Source: JBAZOO01 sp041648735
GTDB taxonomy: Bacteria; Verrucomicrobiota; Lentisphaeria; Oligosphaerales; CAITYL01
DNA length: 64,000 nucleotides
Assembly (NCBI GenBank): GCA_041648735.1
Contig: JBAZOO010000011.1
Coordinates: 1-64,000 of the forward strand
Direction: 5' to 3'
In this document: in pieces, positions 7,965 through 16,257 of the stretch
How positions within the stretch are numbered: position 1 is the first letter of the stretch
Layout of the letters: each line of letters opens with the position of its first letter
Translations under genes and position numbers: made by a program
The notes under the pieces: generated by a model
Databases searched by the model: none
What the model saw: the letters and a program-made list of their open reading frames with translations, nothing else
Told to the model about the DNA's origin: nothing

Positions 7965-8878
7965 GCCGCATTCCTGCCGCCGGCCGGTACCGGTGCCCAC
8001 GGGCGCTGCCCTTGCTGGCCCTGCTGGCGGCGCTGCTGCTGGCCGCGCCGGCGCGGGCGGCGGGGGAGGATTTGCCGCTCCTCGTCTTGCACGCGGCCGA
8101 GCAGGGGATGGAACCCGCCGCGCTCCGCACCGTGGTTCTCCTGCTGCGGGAGGCTGGGCAGGTCGAGCCGGCCATCGGCGAACGGCTGGCGCAGCGGCTG
8201 GCGGATGGCGGCTGGAAAGGGGCGGTGGGGCGCTATCTGGCTGAGGCTGAGGCGTTCGGCCTGGCGGCGCCGGAACTGCCGGCCGGGCTGGAGCCGACCC
8301 GGGAGCGGTTGACGGAGGAGTTGCGCGCCCTGCTCAGCCGCCAGCCCATTGGCAAACGGCTGGCGCTGTGCGCGCAGCTTGCCGGGCCGTTCCCCGGCCT
8401 GACCGCCGACCGCGCCTTCGCGAATGGACTGCTGGTCGAGTTCCTGCGCAGCCTCACCCCCCAGACGCTGGGCGCCGCGCTCCAGGCCGTGCAGAAGGCC
8501 GCCAAGGCCGCGCCGGCCGACCCGCTCCTGGCCCGGCTCGCCGCGGCGACCGCCGGGATGGTGGCGACGGACGTGCGCCGGCAGGAATTCCTGGAGCGGG
8601 CCCGCCAGATCCGGGAGGCCGTCCTGCCGCGCTACCGGGAACTGGAGGCCGAGTTCAATCCCCGGACCTATTACGAGCGCAGCCGCCTGGAGGCCATGGC
8701 CACCCCGGCGCGGGCACGCAAGCAGGAGGAATTCAACCAGTTGAAGGCCAGACTCCAGGAGGCGGCCGAGCTGGACGGCGAAGCCGGGCGGCTCCCCACG
8801 GTCCGCGGCGAGGCCGAACTCCTGATCGCCGAACTCACGGGGGCCGTCAAGCGCCCCAAGAAGGAGGGGACGCCATGA
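7961..8878 (+). CDS. Exported helical protein of unknown function
   Basis: This 305-residue protein has a clear signal peptide: basic start, a leucine-rich core (LPLLALLAALLLAAPARA) and an AxA cleavage site near residue 27. The rest is predicted nearly all helical and rich in Ala, Leu, Glu and Arg, with a coiled-coil-like segment at about 215-290. No catalytic motif or known family is recognised. It overlaps the heptosyltransferase stop by four bases and the next lipoprotein start by four bases, so the three are translationally coupled. A cell-envelope role is a reasonable inference from the operon, nothing more. Confidence 0.75.
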   Translation: MSRIPAAGRYRCPRALPLLALLAALLLAAPARAAGEDLPLLVLHAAEQGMEPAALRTVVLLLREAGQVEPAIGERLAQRLADGGWKGAVGRYLAEAEAFGLAAPELPAGLEPTRERLTEELRALLSRQPIGKRLALCAQLAGPFPGLTADRAFANGLLVEFLRSLTPQTLGAALQAVQKAAKAAPADPLLARLAAATAGMVATDVRRQEFLERARQIREAVLPRYRELEAEFNPRTYYERSRLEAMATPARARKQEEFNQLKARLQEAAELDGEAGRLPTVRGEAELLIAELTGAVKRPKKEGTP

Positions 8879-9258
8879 GCGCCGCCGCATTCCGCCGCCG
8901 CTGGCCGGCCTGGGGGCTGGCCCTGCTGCTGCTCGCCACGGTGGGCTGCGCCCAGCGCAAGGTCGAAGCCGTGCGGAACTGGAAGCCGGCCGTGGCGGCG
9001 GAGCCGCTGGCCGCGCAAGCCGGACGGCTGCTGGAGGCGCCCCGCTGGGGGAGCTTCCGGGACGACTCGGGTTTTTTTGTGACGGTCTCCGGAACCTTGC
9101 GCGCCGAGCCGGGCATTCCGGTGGAAATCGTCTATGGGGCGGACACCCTGCCGCCGGCGGTGGCCTGGTTTTCGCTGGCGGGGAAGCGGCGCCCGGCCGG
9201 CGAGTACCCCGGCTTCCTCCGCCGCCAGTTGCTGCTGCGGGCGTTGGAGCGGCGCTGA
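8875..9258 (+). CDS. Small lipoprotein of unknown function
   Basis: This 127-residue protein has a signal sequence ending in a lipobox-like LATVGC at about residues 21-26, then AQRKVEAVRNWKP. The remainder is mixed, with two tryptophans and a basic end, and no recognised domain. It is the third gene of the heptosyltransferase operon, joined by an ATGA overlap. Lipidation and membrane anchoring are predicted from the lipobox; function is unknown. Confidence 0.75.
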   Translation: MSAAAFRRRWPAWGLALLLLATVGCAQRKVEAVRNWKPAVAAEPLAAQAGRLLEAPRWGSFRDDSGFFVTVSGTLRAEPGIPVEIVYGADTLPPAVAWFSLAGKRRPAGEYPGFLRRQLLLRALERR

Positions 9259-9316
9259 GGCGGCGCGGGGCCGCGTCCCTCCCGGGCGGGCGGCGGTTGC
9301 ATTTTGCCCGGATGCG

Positions 9317-9345
9317 ATTATTTTTGATCAGTAGGTGATCATAAT
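9317..9345. promoter_or_regulatory. AT-rich dyad upstream of the dehydrogenase
   Basis: TGATCA (9325-9330), five bases, TGATCA (9336-9341), flanked by ATTAT on the left and ATAAT on the right. It lies about 60 bp before the dehydrogenase start in otherwise GC-rich DNA. It is a plausible regulator site; no regulator is encoded next to it. Confidence 0.4.
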
Positions 9346-9404
9346 TGCGCAAAGACGGCAATGGGAAAGCAGCGCCAGAGCGGCGTGGAAGGATGAAGGG
9401 CCCG

Positions 9405-11072
9405 ATGAAAACGACGATGACATGCTGGCCGCTGTACGGCAAGGGGTTCGAGTGCCTGGGCAAGGACCGGCGGCCGGTGGAGTGGCCGATCCCCGAACCG
9501 GCGGCGGACCAGCTCCTGGTGCGGATCGAGGCCATTGGCCTCTGCTTCTCCGACGTCAAGCTCATCCGCGCCGGCGAGGAGCATCCGCGGGTGATCTCCA
9601 AGGACTTGGCCCAGGATCCAGTGATCCCCGGCCACGAGGCGGTGATGACCGTGGTCAAGGCCGGCGCGAAGCTGGCGGGGCAGTTCCAGCCCGGCAGCCG
9701 CTACATCATCCAGGCGGACATCTACGTCAACGGCGTCGGCCTCGCCTACGGCTATGCCATCAACGGCGGGATGGCCCAGTACAGCCTGATCGACCAGCGG
9801 GTGCTGAACGGCGACGAGGGGTGCTACCTGCTGCCGCTCTCCGACCGGGTGCCGGCCGCCCTGGCCGCCCTGGTCGAGCCTTGGACCTGCGTCATTGCCA
9901 GCTACATGATCGAGCATCGGGAGGCGCCCGCCGCCAATGGCCGGATGCTGGTGGCGCTGGCGGCCGGCGGCCCGGACGCGTTCAGCTTCGGCGACGGCCA
10001 GCCGGCGAAGGCGGGCCCCGCCGTCATCCACGGCGTGAACCTCAACCCCGCCACCCGCGCCGCCTTGCGGCGGGCCTTCCCGGCCGCCGCCATCGCGGAC
10101 GTGGCGGCCCCAGAAACGGCAGCGCCGTATGACGACATCGCGCTGTGCGGCATCCGCGACCGCGCCACCGCCGAGGCGCTCGGCCGGCTGGGTGCCGTGA
10201 ACGCGGCCATCAGTTTTGTGGGGGGGATTCCGGAAGGCCCCCTGAGCCTTGACGTTGGCAGCATCCACTACAAGGGGTGGTTCTACCAGGGCGCCGCCGG
10301 CAATGACATTGCCGCCGCCTACGGCCGCAACCTCCGTTCGACCCTGAAGAAGGGTGGCGCCTGCTGGCTGCCGGGCGGGGCGGGGGCGATGGGGCAGATG
10401 CACACCCAGCTTGCGGTGGAGAACCCCGACGGGCCGGCGCGGGTGCTGGTCACCGACCTCGACCCGGTGCGCATCCGCAAGATGCTGGAGCTGCTCGGGC
10501 CGGCCGCGGCGAAGCGGGGGATCGAGTTCAAGGCCTTGAACCCCAAGGAGTTCCCGGGCGAGGCGGAATTCCTGGCGGCGGTCCGCGCCTTTGCGCCCGG
10601 CGGGTTTGACGACATCGTCATGCTCGTCCCGGTGCCGGCGGTGATCGCCAGTGCGGCGCCGTTGCTGGCGGAAGATGGCTTGATGAACATCTTCGCCGGC
10701 ATTCCGGCGGGCAAGGAGGCGGCGCTGGAGGTGGCGGCCGTGGCCCGCGGCGGCGTGCGCTACATCGGCTCCAGCGGCAGCCGCACCTGCCACTTGCGCC
10801 ACACCTTGAAGCTGGTGGAGGAGGGGCGGCTGAACCCGGCCACCGCGCTGGCGGCCGTGGGCGGCATGGCGGCGTTGTGGGAGGGGCTCAACGGCGTGGC
10901 CGAGGCGCGCTTCCCCGGCAAGACCGTGATCTTCCCGCACTGTCCGGCGCTGCCGCTGACCGCCGTCGAGGAGCTGCCCAAGCTCCTGCCGGGGATCGGG
11001 AAGACGTTGGCCAACGGCCTCTATACCCTGGCGACCGAGCGCGAGCTGCTGGCCAAGTTCGGCCAGGGCTGA
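9405..11072 (+). CDS. Zinc-type medium-chain dehydrogenase with enlarged middle region
   Basis: This oxidoreductase resembles alcohol/polyol dehydrogenases but is long (555 residues against about 350-400). The N-terminal catalytic domain has the zinc-ligand regions GLCFSDVKL and PGHEAVM. A Rossmann motif, PGGAGAMGQMH, comes late, near residue 350. Between them lies an inserted alpha/beta segment (about 180-330) that itself resembles a second nucleotide-binding fold. The cysteine-rich structural zinc lobe is not evident. Start: ATG 9405 follows AAGGG; ATG 9393 is an alternative. It converges tail-to-tail with the ABC permease, with a 3-bp gap. A sugar-phosphate or polyol substrate is plausible but not shown. 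Confidence 0.8.
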   Translation: MKTTMTCWPLYGKGFECLGKDRRPVEWPIPEPAADQLLVRIEAIGLCFSDVKLIRAGEEHPRVISKDLAQDPVIPGHEAVMTVVKAGAKLAGQFQPGSRYIIQADIYVNGVGLAYGYAINGGMAQYSLIDQRVLNGDEGCYLLPLSDRVPAALAALVEPWTCVIASYMIEHREAPAANGRMLVALAAGGPDAFSFGDGQPAKAGPAVIHGVNLNPATRAALRRAFPAAAIADVAAPETAAPYDDIALCGIRDRATAEALGRLGAVNAAISFVGGIPEGPLSLDVGSIHYKGWFYQGAAGNDIAAAYGRNLRSTLKKGGACWLPGGAGAMGQMHTQLAVENPDGPARVLVTDLDPVRIRKMLELLGPAAAKRGIEFKALNPKEFPGEAEFLAAVRAFAPGGFDDIVMLVPVPAVIASAAPLLAEDGLMNIFAGIPAGKEAALEVAAVARGGVRYIGSSGSRTCHLRHTLKLVEEGRLNPATALAAVGGMAALWEGLNGVAEARFPGKTVIFPHCPALPLTAVEELPKLLPGIGKTLANGLYTLATERELLAKFGQG

Positions 11073-11075
11073 GGC

Positions 11076-12806
11076 TCAGGCCCGGAAGAGGGCGCCGAGC
11101 TTCTTGCCGAGCAGTTGGTTGGCGGCGAGCAGGGAGAGGCCAAGGAAGAGCATGGTCCAGACGCCGAGGGCGGCGGCGAGGGCCGGCCCTTCGCCCAGCA
11201 GCATCGAGAGTTCGTAGAGCGCCTTGGTGATCGGGAAGTCCGTCGCCTTCTGCGCCAGCATCAGCGAGTCGGAGACTTCGAGCATGCTGAAGCTGAAGGC
11301 GAGCAGCGCGCCGGCCAGCAGGTTGGCGGCGATCAGCGGCACGACGATCCGCCGGAAGACCGCCGCCGGCCCGGCGCCGAGGTTGGCCGCCGCCTCCTCC
11401 AGGCTGACCGAGGTCTGCTGGAGCCCGGCGGCGGCGGCGCGGACGACGTAGGGGAGGCGGCGCACGGCGTAGGCGATGGCGAGCAGGGTGGTGGCGTTCA
11501 CCGAGGCCGCCACTGGGTCGAGGAAGCCCAAGGGGCGCCCCTTCTGGGTCATGGCCAGGTAGCCGAAGGCCAGCACCAGCCCCGGCACGGCCAGCGGCAG
11601 CATGGCCAGGGCGTCCAGCAGCCAGGCGAAGCGCCAGCGGCCGCGGCAGCCGATCCAGGCGACGAGGGTGCCGACGACCATGGCCAGCAGCACGGCCAGG
11701 CTGGAGTATTTCAGGCTGTTGAGGATGGAGGGGACGGTCGTGGCGTGGCCGAGGGCGGCCTGGAGGTGGTCCAGGGTCCAGCGCAGCGGCAGCAGCGTCC
11801 GCTGCCAGCCGTCGGCCAGGCAGAGGCCGAGCACGGCCAGGTGGGGCAGCACGGAGAGGGCGGTGACGGTGGCGAAGAGGCCGGCGGCGGCGGCGGCGTG
11901 GGTGCCGTGCAGCGGCGTGGGGCGGGCGGCGCTGCCGGCCTTGGCGGCCATGGCGTGCGCCTGCCGGCCGAGGGTCAAGCGGGCCAGGAGGTAGAGGCCG
12001 GCGGTGGCCGTCAGGGTGACCAGCACCAGGGCGTAGGGGAAGGGGTTGTCGCCGATCTCCAGGATGCCGTTGAAGATCTGCACCGCGGTCACGCGGTTGA
12101 AGTTGAACATCAGCGGCGTGCCCAGTTCGCTGAGGCTCCAGATGAAGACGAGGATGCAGCCGGCGAAGAGGCCGGGCATGATCAGCGGCAGGGTGATGCG
12201 GCGGAAGCGGCGCAGCCCGGTGCAGCCGAGGTTGGCGGCGGCCTCGTGGAGGGTCGGGTCGACGTTGGCGAAGGCGGCGGCGGCGTTGAGGTAGATGATG
12301 GGGTAGAGATGCAGCGCCTGGACGGCGACGATCGCCCAGAAGCCGCCGCCGCCGAGCCAGTCGGGCGCCCGCGCCAGCGTCGCCAGCCCCAGCCGGTCGA
12401 GCACCACATTGAGCACGCCGTACTGGCCAAGGAGCTTCTGCATGCCCAAGGCGCCGACGAAGGGGGGCAGGATCATCGGCAGCAGGATGCCGGCGCCGAG
12501 CAGCCGCTTGCCGGGGAACTCGTAGCGGTCCGCCACGAACGCCAGGGGCAGGGCCAGCAGCAGCGCCGCCAAGGTGCTCCACAGCGCCAGGGCGGTGGCG
12601 TTGAGGAACCCCTCCAGGTAGAGGGGGTTGCGGAAGACCTCGGCCAGGTAGGCGGCGGTTGGCCGGCCCGCCTCGTCCACGAGGCCGCCGCGCAGCACCT
12701 CGAAAAGCGGATAGAGGAGGAAGACGCCGAAGAAGAGGGCGAGCGGCGGCCCGAGCAGGAACGCCGCAAGATGGCGACGGAGGAGACGTTGGCAGCCGGC
12801 GTTCAT
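11076..12806 (-). CDS. ABC transporter permease with two fused membrane domains (FbpB-type)
   Basis: This 576-residue inner-membrane protein has about 12 helices, being two tandem BPD_transp_1 domains. Each domain has an EAA loop: HEAAANLGCTGLRRFRRITLPL near residue 195 and EEAAANLGAGPAAVFRRIVVPL near residue 480. Fused permeases of this type serve iron(III), thiamine or 2-aminoethylphosphonate importers. The start at 12806 (MNAGCQRLLRRH) precedes the first helix. No ATPase or substrate-binding protein gene is adjacent: agmatinase is divergent on one side and the dehydrogenase convergent on the other. The substrate cannot be assigned. Confidence 0.88.
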   Translation of the reverse strand: MNAGCQRLLRRHLAAFLLGPPLALFFGVFLLYPLFEVLRGGLVDEAGRPTAAYLAEVFRNPLYLEGFLNATALALWSTLAALLLALPLAFVADRYEFPGKRLLGAGILLPMILPPFVGALGMQKLLGQYGVLNVVLDRLGLATLARAPDWLGGGGFWAIVAVQALHLYPIIYLNAAAAFANVDPTLHEAAANLGCTGLRRFRRITLPLIMPGLFAGCILVFIWSLSELGTPLMFNFNRVTAVQIFNGILEIGDNPFPYALVLVTLTATAGLYLLARLTLGRQAHAMAAKAGSAARPTPLHGTHAAAAAGLFATVTALSVLPHLAVLGLCLADGWQRTLLPLRWTLDHLQAALGHATTVPSILNSLKYSSLAVLLAMVVGTLVAWIGCRGRWRFAWLLDALAMLPLAVPGLVLAFGYLAMTQKGRPLGFLDPVAASVNATTLLAIAYAVRRLPYVVRAAAAGLQQTSVSLEEAAANLGAGPAAVFRRIVVPLIAANLLAGALLAFSFSMLEVSDSLMLAQKATDFPITKALYELSMLLGEGPALAAALGVWTMLFLGLSLLAANQLLGKKLGALFRA

Positions 12807-12936
12807 GGGAGATGTGCCCGCGGAATCGGGAAAACCGGTGGAACTTGTACCCAAGTGGCCTGTCTGTGTCTATACTATACGCCGTCCCGCCGTTTTGGCC
12901 GCCGCCCCGTTTGCCGTCCAAAGGAGATTGTGCCCG

Positions 12937-13842
12937 ATGCGTACGTTCAGCAGTGAATATCCGGCGTTTCTGCAAAGCGACGTGCTGCCGCCGCCCCCGG
13001 ACCAGGCGCGCTTCCACGTCCTGCCCGTCCCCTATGAGAAGACCGTCTCCTATGGCCGGGGGACGGCCGGCGGGCCGAACGCGATCCTGAAGGCCTCGCA
13101 GCAGCTCGAGGTCTTCGACGGGGAGGGGATGCCGGCGCTGGCGGGGATCCACACGCTGCCGCCGGTGGAATGCGTGGGCACGGAGGAAGTGGTCCTGCGG
13201 CGCATCTACGACGCCGTCCACCGGATCCTCACCCACCGGGCGCTCCCCGTGGTGCTCGGGGGCGAGCACACGGTCACCTATCCAACCCTGGCGGCCCTGC
13301 TGGAGTTCTATCCGCACGGCAGCTTTGGCGTGGTGCAGTTCGATGCCCATGCGGACTTGCGGGACGAATACCAGGGCAGCAAGTGGAGCCACGCCTGCGT
13401 CATGCGCCGCGCCCTGGAGCTGCAGCTCCCCATCTTCCAGCTCGGCGTGCGCAGCCTGACCGCGGAGGAGGACGAGCTGCGCCGCCAGGAGGGCATCGGC
13501 CACTTCGACGCCCGCCACTGGGCCGAGCACGGCCTTCCCGAGCGGCCCTTGCCGGCGGGGTTCCCGCCCAACCTCTTCATCAGCTTCGACATCGACGCCT
13601 TCGACCCGTCGCTCGTCCCCGGCACCGGCACGCCCGAGCCAGGCGGCTTCCTCTGGTGGGATGTGGTCAAGCTGCTGCGGCGGGTGATTGCCGGCCGGCA
13701 GGTGGTGGGGTTCGACATCGTCGAGGTCGCCCCGGTCGCCGGCATGCGCACCTCCGAGTTCACGGCCGCCAAGCTCGCCTATCTGATCATGGGGCTGTGT
13801 CCGCCGCGGGAGGTGATCCCCCTGGCGGATGTGTTGGCCTGA
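12937..13842 (+). CDS. speB: Agmatinase-family ureohydrolase
   Basis: This 301-residue member of the arginase/agmatinase superfamily hydrolyses guanidino compounds such as agmatine to putrescine and urea, using two Mn ions. The metal-binding motifs are all present: GGEHTVTYP, FDAHADLRDEY and SFDIDAFDPS. The later E in FDIVEVAP is also conserved. ATG 12937 has AAGGAG ten bases upstream. A TATACT-like -10 lies at about 12871. The gene is divergent from the ABC permease and is followed 22 bp later by a VWA-domain gene. Agmatinase is the most likely activity; another guanidino substrate is possible. Confidence 0.88.
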   Translation: MRTFSSEYPAFLQSDVLPPPPDQARFHVLPVPYEKTVSYGRGTAGGPNAILKASQQLEVFDGEGMPALAGIHTLPPVECVGTEEVVLRRIYDAVHRILTHRALPVVLGGEHTVTYPTLAALLEFYPHGSFGVVQFDAHADLRDEYQGSKWSHACVMRRALELQLPIFQLGVRSLTAEEDELRRQEGIGHFDARHWAEHGLPERPLPAGFPPNLFISFDIDAFDPSLVPGTGTPEPGGFLWWDVVKLLRRVIAGRQVVGFDIVEVAPVAGMRTSEFTAAKLAYLIMGLCPPREVIPLADVLA

Positions 13843-13864
13843 GGCGGCCGGGGAAAGGCGGGGC

Positions 13865-14908
13865 ATGTTCCGGTTTGCGCAACCATGGGCGGGGGGGCTG
13901 CTGCTGGCATTGCTGGCGGCGGCGCTGCTGGCGTGGCGGCGGCGGCCGCCGGCGTTGCGGATGCCGGCCGGGGCGCCTTGGCGGCGGCTGGCGGCGCGCG
14001 CCGGGGCCGGGGTGCCCCGCTGGCGCTGGCCGCTGCTGCTGACGACGGCCGGGCTGGCGCTCTGCGTGGCCGCCCTGATGCGGCCCCAGGCGGGGCTGGG
14101 GCGCAGCGTGCGCCACAGCCAGGGGATCGACATCATGCTGGCGCTGGATGTCTCGGGCAGCATGGAGTCGTTCGACGTGCCCCCGGAGATCCAGACCTTG
14201 CGGGAGGCGGGGCGCGCCATCGAGGCCGGCCGGCTGCGGGACCGGCTCAGCGTCGCCAAGGCGGAACTGGAGCGGTTTGTGCGCCGCCGGGCCGACGACC
14301 GGATCGGCGTGATCGCCTTTGCCCGGCTGCCCTATCTGATCTGCCCGCCAACCCTGGACCATGAGTTCCTGGTCAACCACCTGCAATCCGTCCACGCCGG
14401 CAGCTTGCCCGACGGCACCAACCTGGCGGGGGCGGTCGCCGCGGCCGCCTATCGCCTCAAGGACGCGGGGTCGCGCCGCCGGGTGGCGGTGCTCTTCACC
14501 GACGGGGTGAACAACATCCAGGACCGGGTCACGCCGCGGCAGGCGGCCGAACTGGCCGCCGCCTGCAACGTCACCCTCTACACCGTCGGCATCGGCAGCG
14601 ACCGGGCGGTCGGAGTCGGCCCCGACTGGCTGGGGAACCGGACGGTGCAGGCGGTGGAGGAGGCCAGCCTTGACGAGGCGCTGCCGCGGGAGGTCGCCAC
14701 GGCAACGGGCGGCCGCTACTTCGCCGCCCAGGATGCCGCCGGCTTTGCCCGGGCCATGGCGGAGATTGACCGGCTGGAGAAAGTGGAGATTGAAGTGATC
14801 CGCTTCGAGGATTGGCGGGAGCGTTTCCCGGGGTGGCTGGCCGCGGGGCTCATCCTGTTGCTGGCGGCCTTTGGCCTGGAGCAGACTTGCTGCCAGAGCT
14901 TGCCGTAG
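13865..14908 (+). CDS. Membrane-anchored VWA-domain protein (BatA-like)
   Basis: The protein has 347 residues. Two N-terminal transmembrane segments (about 8-25 and 55-75) are followed by a von Willebrand A domain and a C-terminal helix. The metal-ion-dependent adhesion site is intact: DVSGS at about residue 98, the downstream threonine in PDGTNLAGA, and the aspartate in FTDGVNN. This design matches BatA/BatB proteins of aerotolerance and MoxR-linked operons. The usual MoxR ATPase and Bat partners are not adjacent, so the pathway is uncertain. ATG 13865 fits the helix start. Confidence 0.82.
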   Translation: MFRFAQPWAGGLLLALLAAALLAWRRRPPALRMPAGAPWRRLAARAGAGVPRWRWPLLLTTAGLALCVAALMRPQAGLGRSVRHSQGIDIMLALDVSGSMESFDVPPEIQTLREAGRAIEAGRLRDRLSVAKAELERFVRRRADDRIGVIAFARLPYLICPPTLDHEFLVNHLQSVHAGSLPDGTNLAGAVAAAAYRLKDAGSRRRVAVLFTDGVNNIQDRVTPRQAAELAAACNVTLYTVGIGSDRAVGVGPDWLGNRTVQAVEEASLDEALPREVATATGGRYFAAQDAAGFARAMAEIDRLEKVEIEVIRFEDWRERFPGWLAAGLILLLAAFGLEQTCCQSLP

Positions 14909-15042
14909 CCGCCGCCCACCCAGGCCCACCACCGGGAGGAATGGCGGTGCCACCTTCCCCGGCGGCGCTTTCCGGGCCCACGCTGAAACGGGAACTCCAG
15001 CGGGGCGGCTCGGGATGGATTTCGTTGTATCGTCATCATTGC

Positions 15043-15070
15043 TTGTTTTTTGCCGGTTGAAGCTTATAGT
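15043..15070 (+). promoter_or_regulatory. Promoter of the first small-RNA candidate
   Basis: TTGTTT (15043-15048) and TATAGT (15065-15070) have a 16-bp spacer. The predicted start near 15077 is about 90 nt before a strong terminator. The -10 is exactly 187 bp before that of the second copy. Confidence 0.5.
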
Positions 15071-15076
15071 CCCCAA

Positions 15077-15167
15077 GCTTGCCCGGATTTGCGGCCGGGC
15101 AGGCTGTGGGTCTTTGGACTCACGCCGGAGGCAGGTTTCTCTCCTTTTCCTGCCTCCGGTTTTTTTT
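15077..15167 (+). ncRNA. Small-RNA candidate, copy 1
   Basis: An approximately 91-nt transcript is predicted between a promoter and a perfect terminator. It folds as three hairpins. The first has TGCCCGG pairing with CCGGGCA, closed by AGC/GCT. The second (15106-15123) has GTGGGTC and GACTCAC around a TTTG loop. The terminator stem CCGGAGGCAGG/CCTGCCTCCGG (15125-15159) carries a 13-nt pyrimidine loop and eight T residues. No ORF is present. The same architecture is repeated 187 bp downstream. The terminator loop is complementary to purine-rich Shine-Dalgarno sequences. Confidence 0.6.
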
Positions 15168-15229
15168 GCCTTGGCGCCGACCGGCGCTCCGCCGTGGAGG
15201 GAATTGGTGCAAAAAAGGCAAATCGGCAT

Positions 15230-15257
15230 TTGAAAACCGCGGAACGCATAGTACAAT
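15230..15257 (+). promoter_or_regulatory. Promoter of the second small-RNA candidate
   Basis: TTGAAA (15230-15235) and TACAAT (15252-15257) have a 16-bp spacer. The predicted start is near 15264. Spacing to the downstream terminator equals that of copy 1. Confidence 0.55.
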
Positions 15258-15263
15258 ATGGGC

Positions 15264-15354
15264 AAGCCAACCGGGTCGCTCCCAGTTGAGCTTGTGAGTC
15301 TAGGACTCGCGCCGGAGGCAGGTTTCTCTCCTTTTCCTGCCTCCGGTTTTTTTT
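15264..15354 (+). ncRNA. Small-RNA candidate, copy 2
   Basis: This is a paralogue of the 15077-15167 RNA. Hairpin one is closed by AAGC/GCTT and contains CAAC/GTTG and GGG/CCC pairs, quite different in sequence from copy 1 but the same shape. Hairpin two (15294-15310) has GTGAGTC and GACTCGC around a TAG loop, with compensatory changes relative to copy 1. The terminator (15312-15354) is identical in stem, 13-nt loop and T tract. Identity is high only from hairpin two onward. Confidence 0.6.
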
Positions 15355-15453
15355 GCCTTGGCGTTGGCGGGGTTTCCGCCGTTTTGGCCTCCGGGCATTA
15401 TACTACGGCTGGGGTTTCCTAAACTTGTTTTCCCTGCGAAAAGGATCCATGCC

Positions 15454-16233
15454 ATGCATCTCTCGCAAGTCGCCGCCCAGCTCTACACCGTCCGCGATTT
15501 CTGCAAGACCGCGCCGGACCTCGCCCAGACCCTGCGGAAGCTGCGCGCCATCGGCTATGAGGCCGTCCAGCTCTCCGGGGTCGGCCCCATCCCCGAAGCC
15601 GAGATCGTCAAGATGCTGGTCGGCGAGGGGCTCACCCTCTGCGCCACCCATGAAAATGCCCAGACCATCCTTGACCAGCCCCAGGCGGTGGTCGAGAAGC
15701 TGAAGAAGCTGAACTGCCGCTACACCGCCTACCCCTATCCCGCCGGCTTCAAGTTCGGGAGCATGGAGGAGGTTGACACCCTCTGCACCAAGCTCAACGC
15801 CGCCGGCAAGCTCCTGCACGAAAACGGCCAGGTCCTGACCTACCACAACCATGACATCGAGTTCCTGAAAGTGGCGGGCAAGACGGTCATGGAGCATATC
15901 TTCGAGCGCACCGCCCCGGCGTTCCTCCAAGGCGAACCCGACACCTTTTGGGTGCAGATCGGCGGCAACGACCCCGCCGCCTGGTGCCGCCGGCTGGCCG
16001 GCCGCCTGCCCCTGCTGCACCTGAAGGACTACAAGCCGGTGCTGGACCAGCGGGCGCAGATGGCCGAGATCGGCAACGGCGTCCTCGACTGGCCCAAGAT
16101 CATCGCCGAGGCCGAGGCGTCCGGCTGCGAATGGTTCATCGTCGAGCAGGATGCCTTCTGGATGGACAACGACCCGTTCCGGTCGCTGGAAATCAGCTTC
16201 GCCTACATCCGCGAAAAGCTGGCCTGTCGCTGA
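15454..16233 (+). CDS. Sugar phosphate isomerase/epimerase (xylose isomerase-like TIM barrel)
   Basis: This 259-residue protein of the AP-endonuclease-2/xylose-isomerase-like TIM barrel superfamily starts QVAAQLYTVRDFCKT, typical of its sugar epimerase branch. Metal-site segments are visible: the glutamate region around CATHEN, LTYHNHDIEF, LLHLKDYKP, and a final WFIVEQD. Such proteins act on keto-sugars or inosose-like compounds; the substrate here is unknown. ATG 15454 has AAGGA eight bases upstream, and a TATACT -10 lies at 15399-15404. It follows the tandem small-RNA candidates, which may act near it. Confidence 0.85.
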   Translation: MHLSQVAAQLYTVRDFCKTAPDLAQTLRKLRAIGYEAVQLSGVGPIPEAEIVKMLVGEGLTLCATHENAQTILDQPQAVVEKLKKLNCRYTAYPYPAGFKFGSMEEVDTLCTKLNAAGKLLHENGQVLTYHNHDIEFLKVAGKTVMEHIFERTAPAFLQGEPDTFWVQIGGNDPAAWCRRLAGRLPLLHLKDYKPVLDQRAQMAEIGNGVLDWPKIIAEAEASGCEWFIVEQDAFWMDNDPFRSLEISFAYIREKLACR

Positions 16234-16257
16234 CCCCGGCCAGCGCCCGCCGCCAGT

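Noticed and set aside
10888..14259. 1123-residue minus-strand ORF
   Set aside because: Runs through agmatinase, the ABC permease and the VWA gene in wrong frames; product is Arg/Pro-rich noise.
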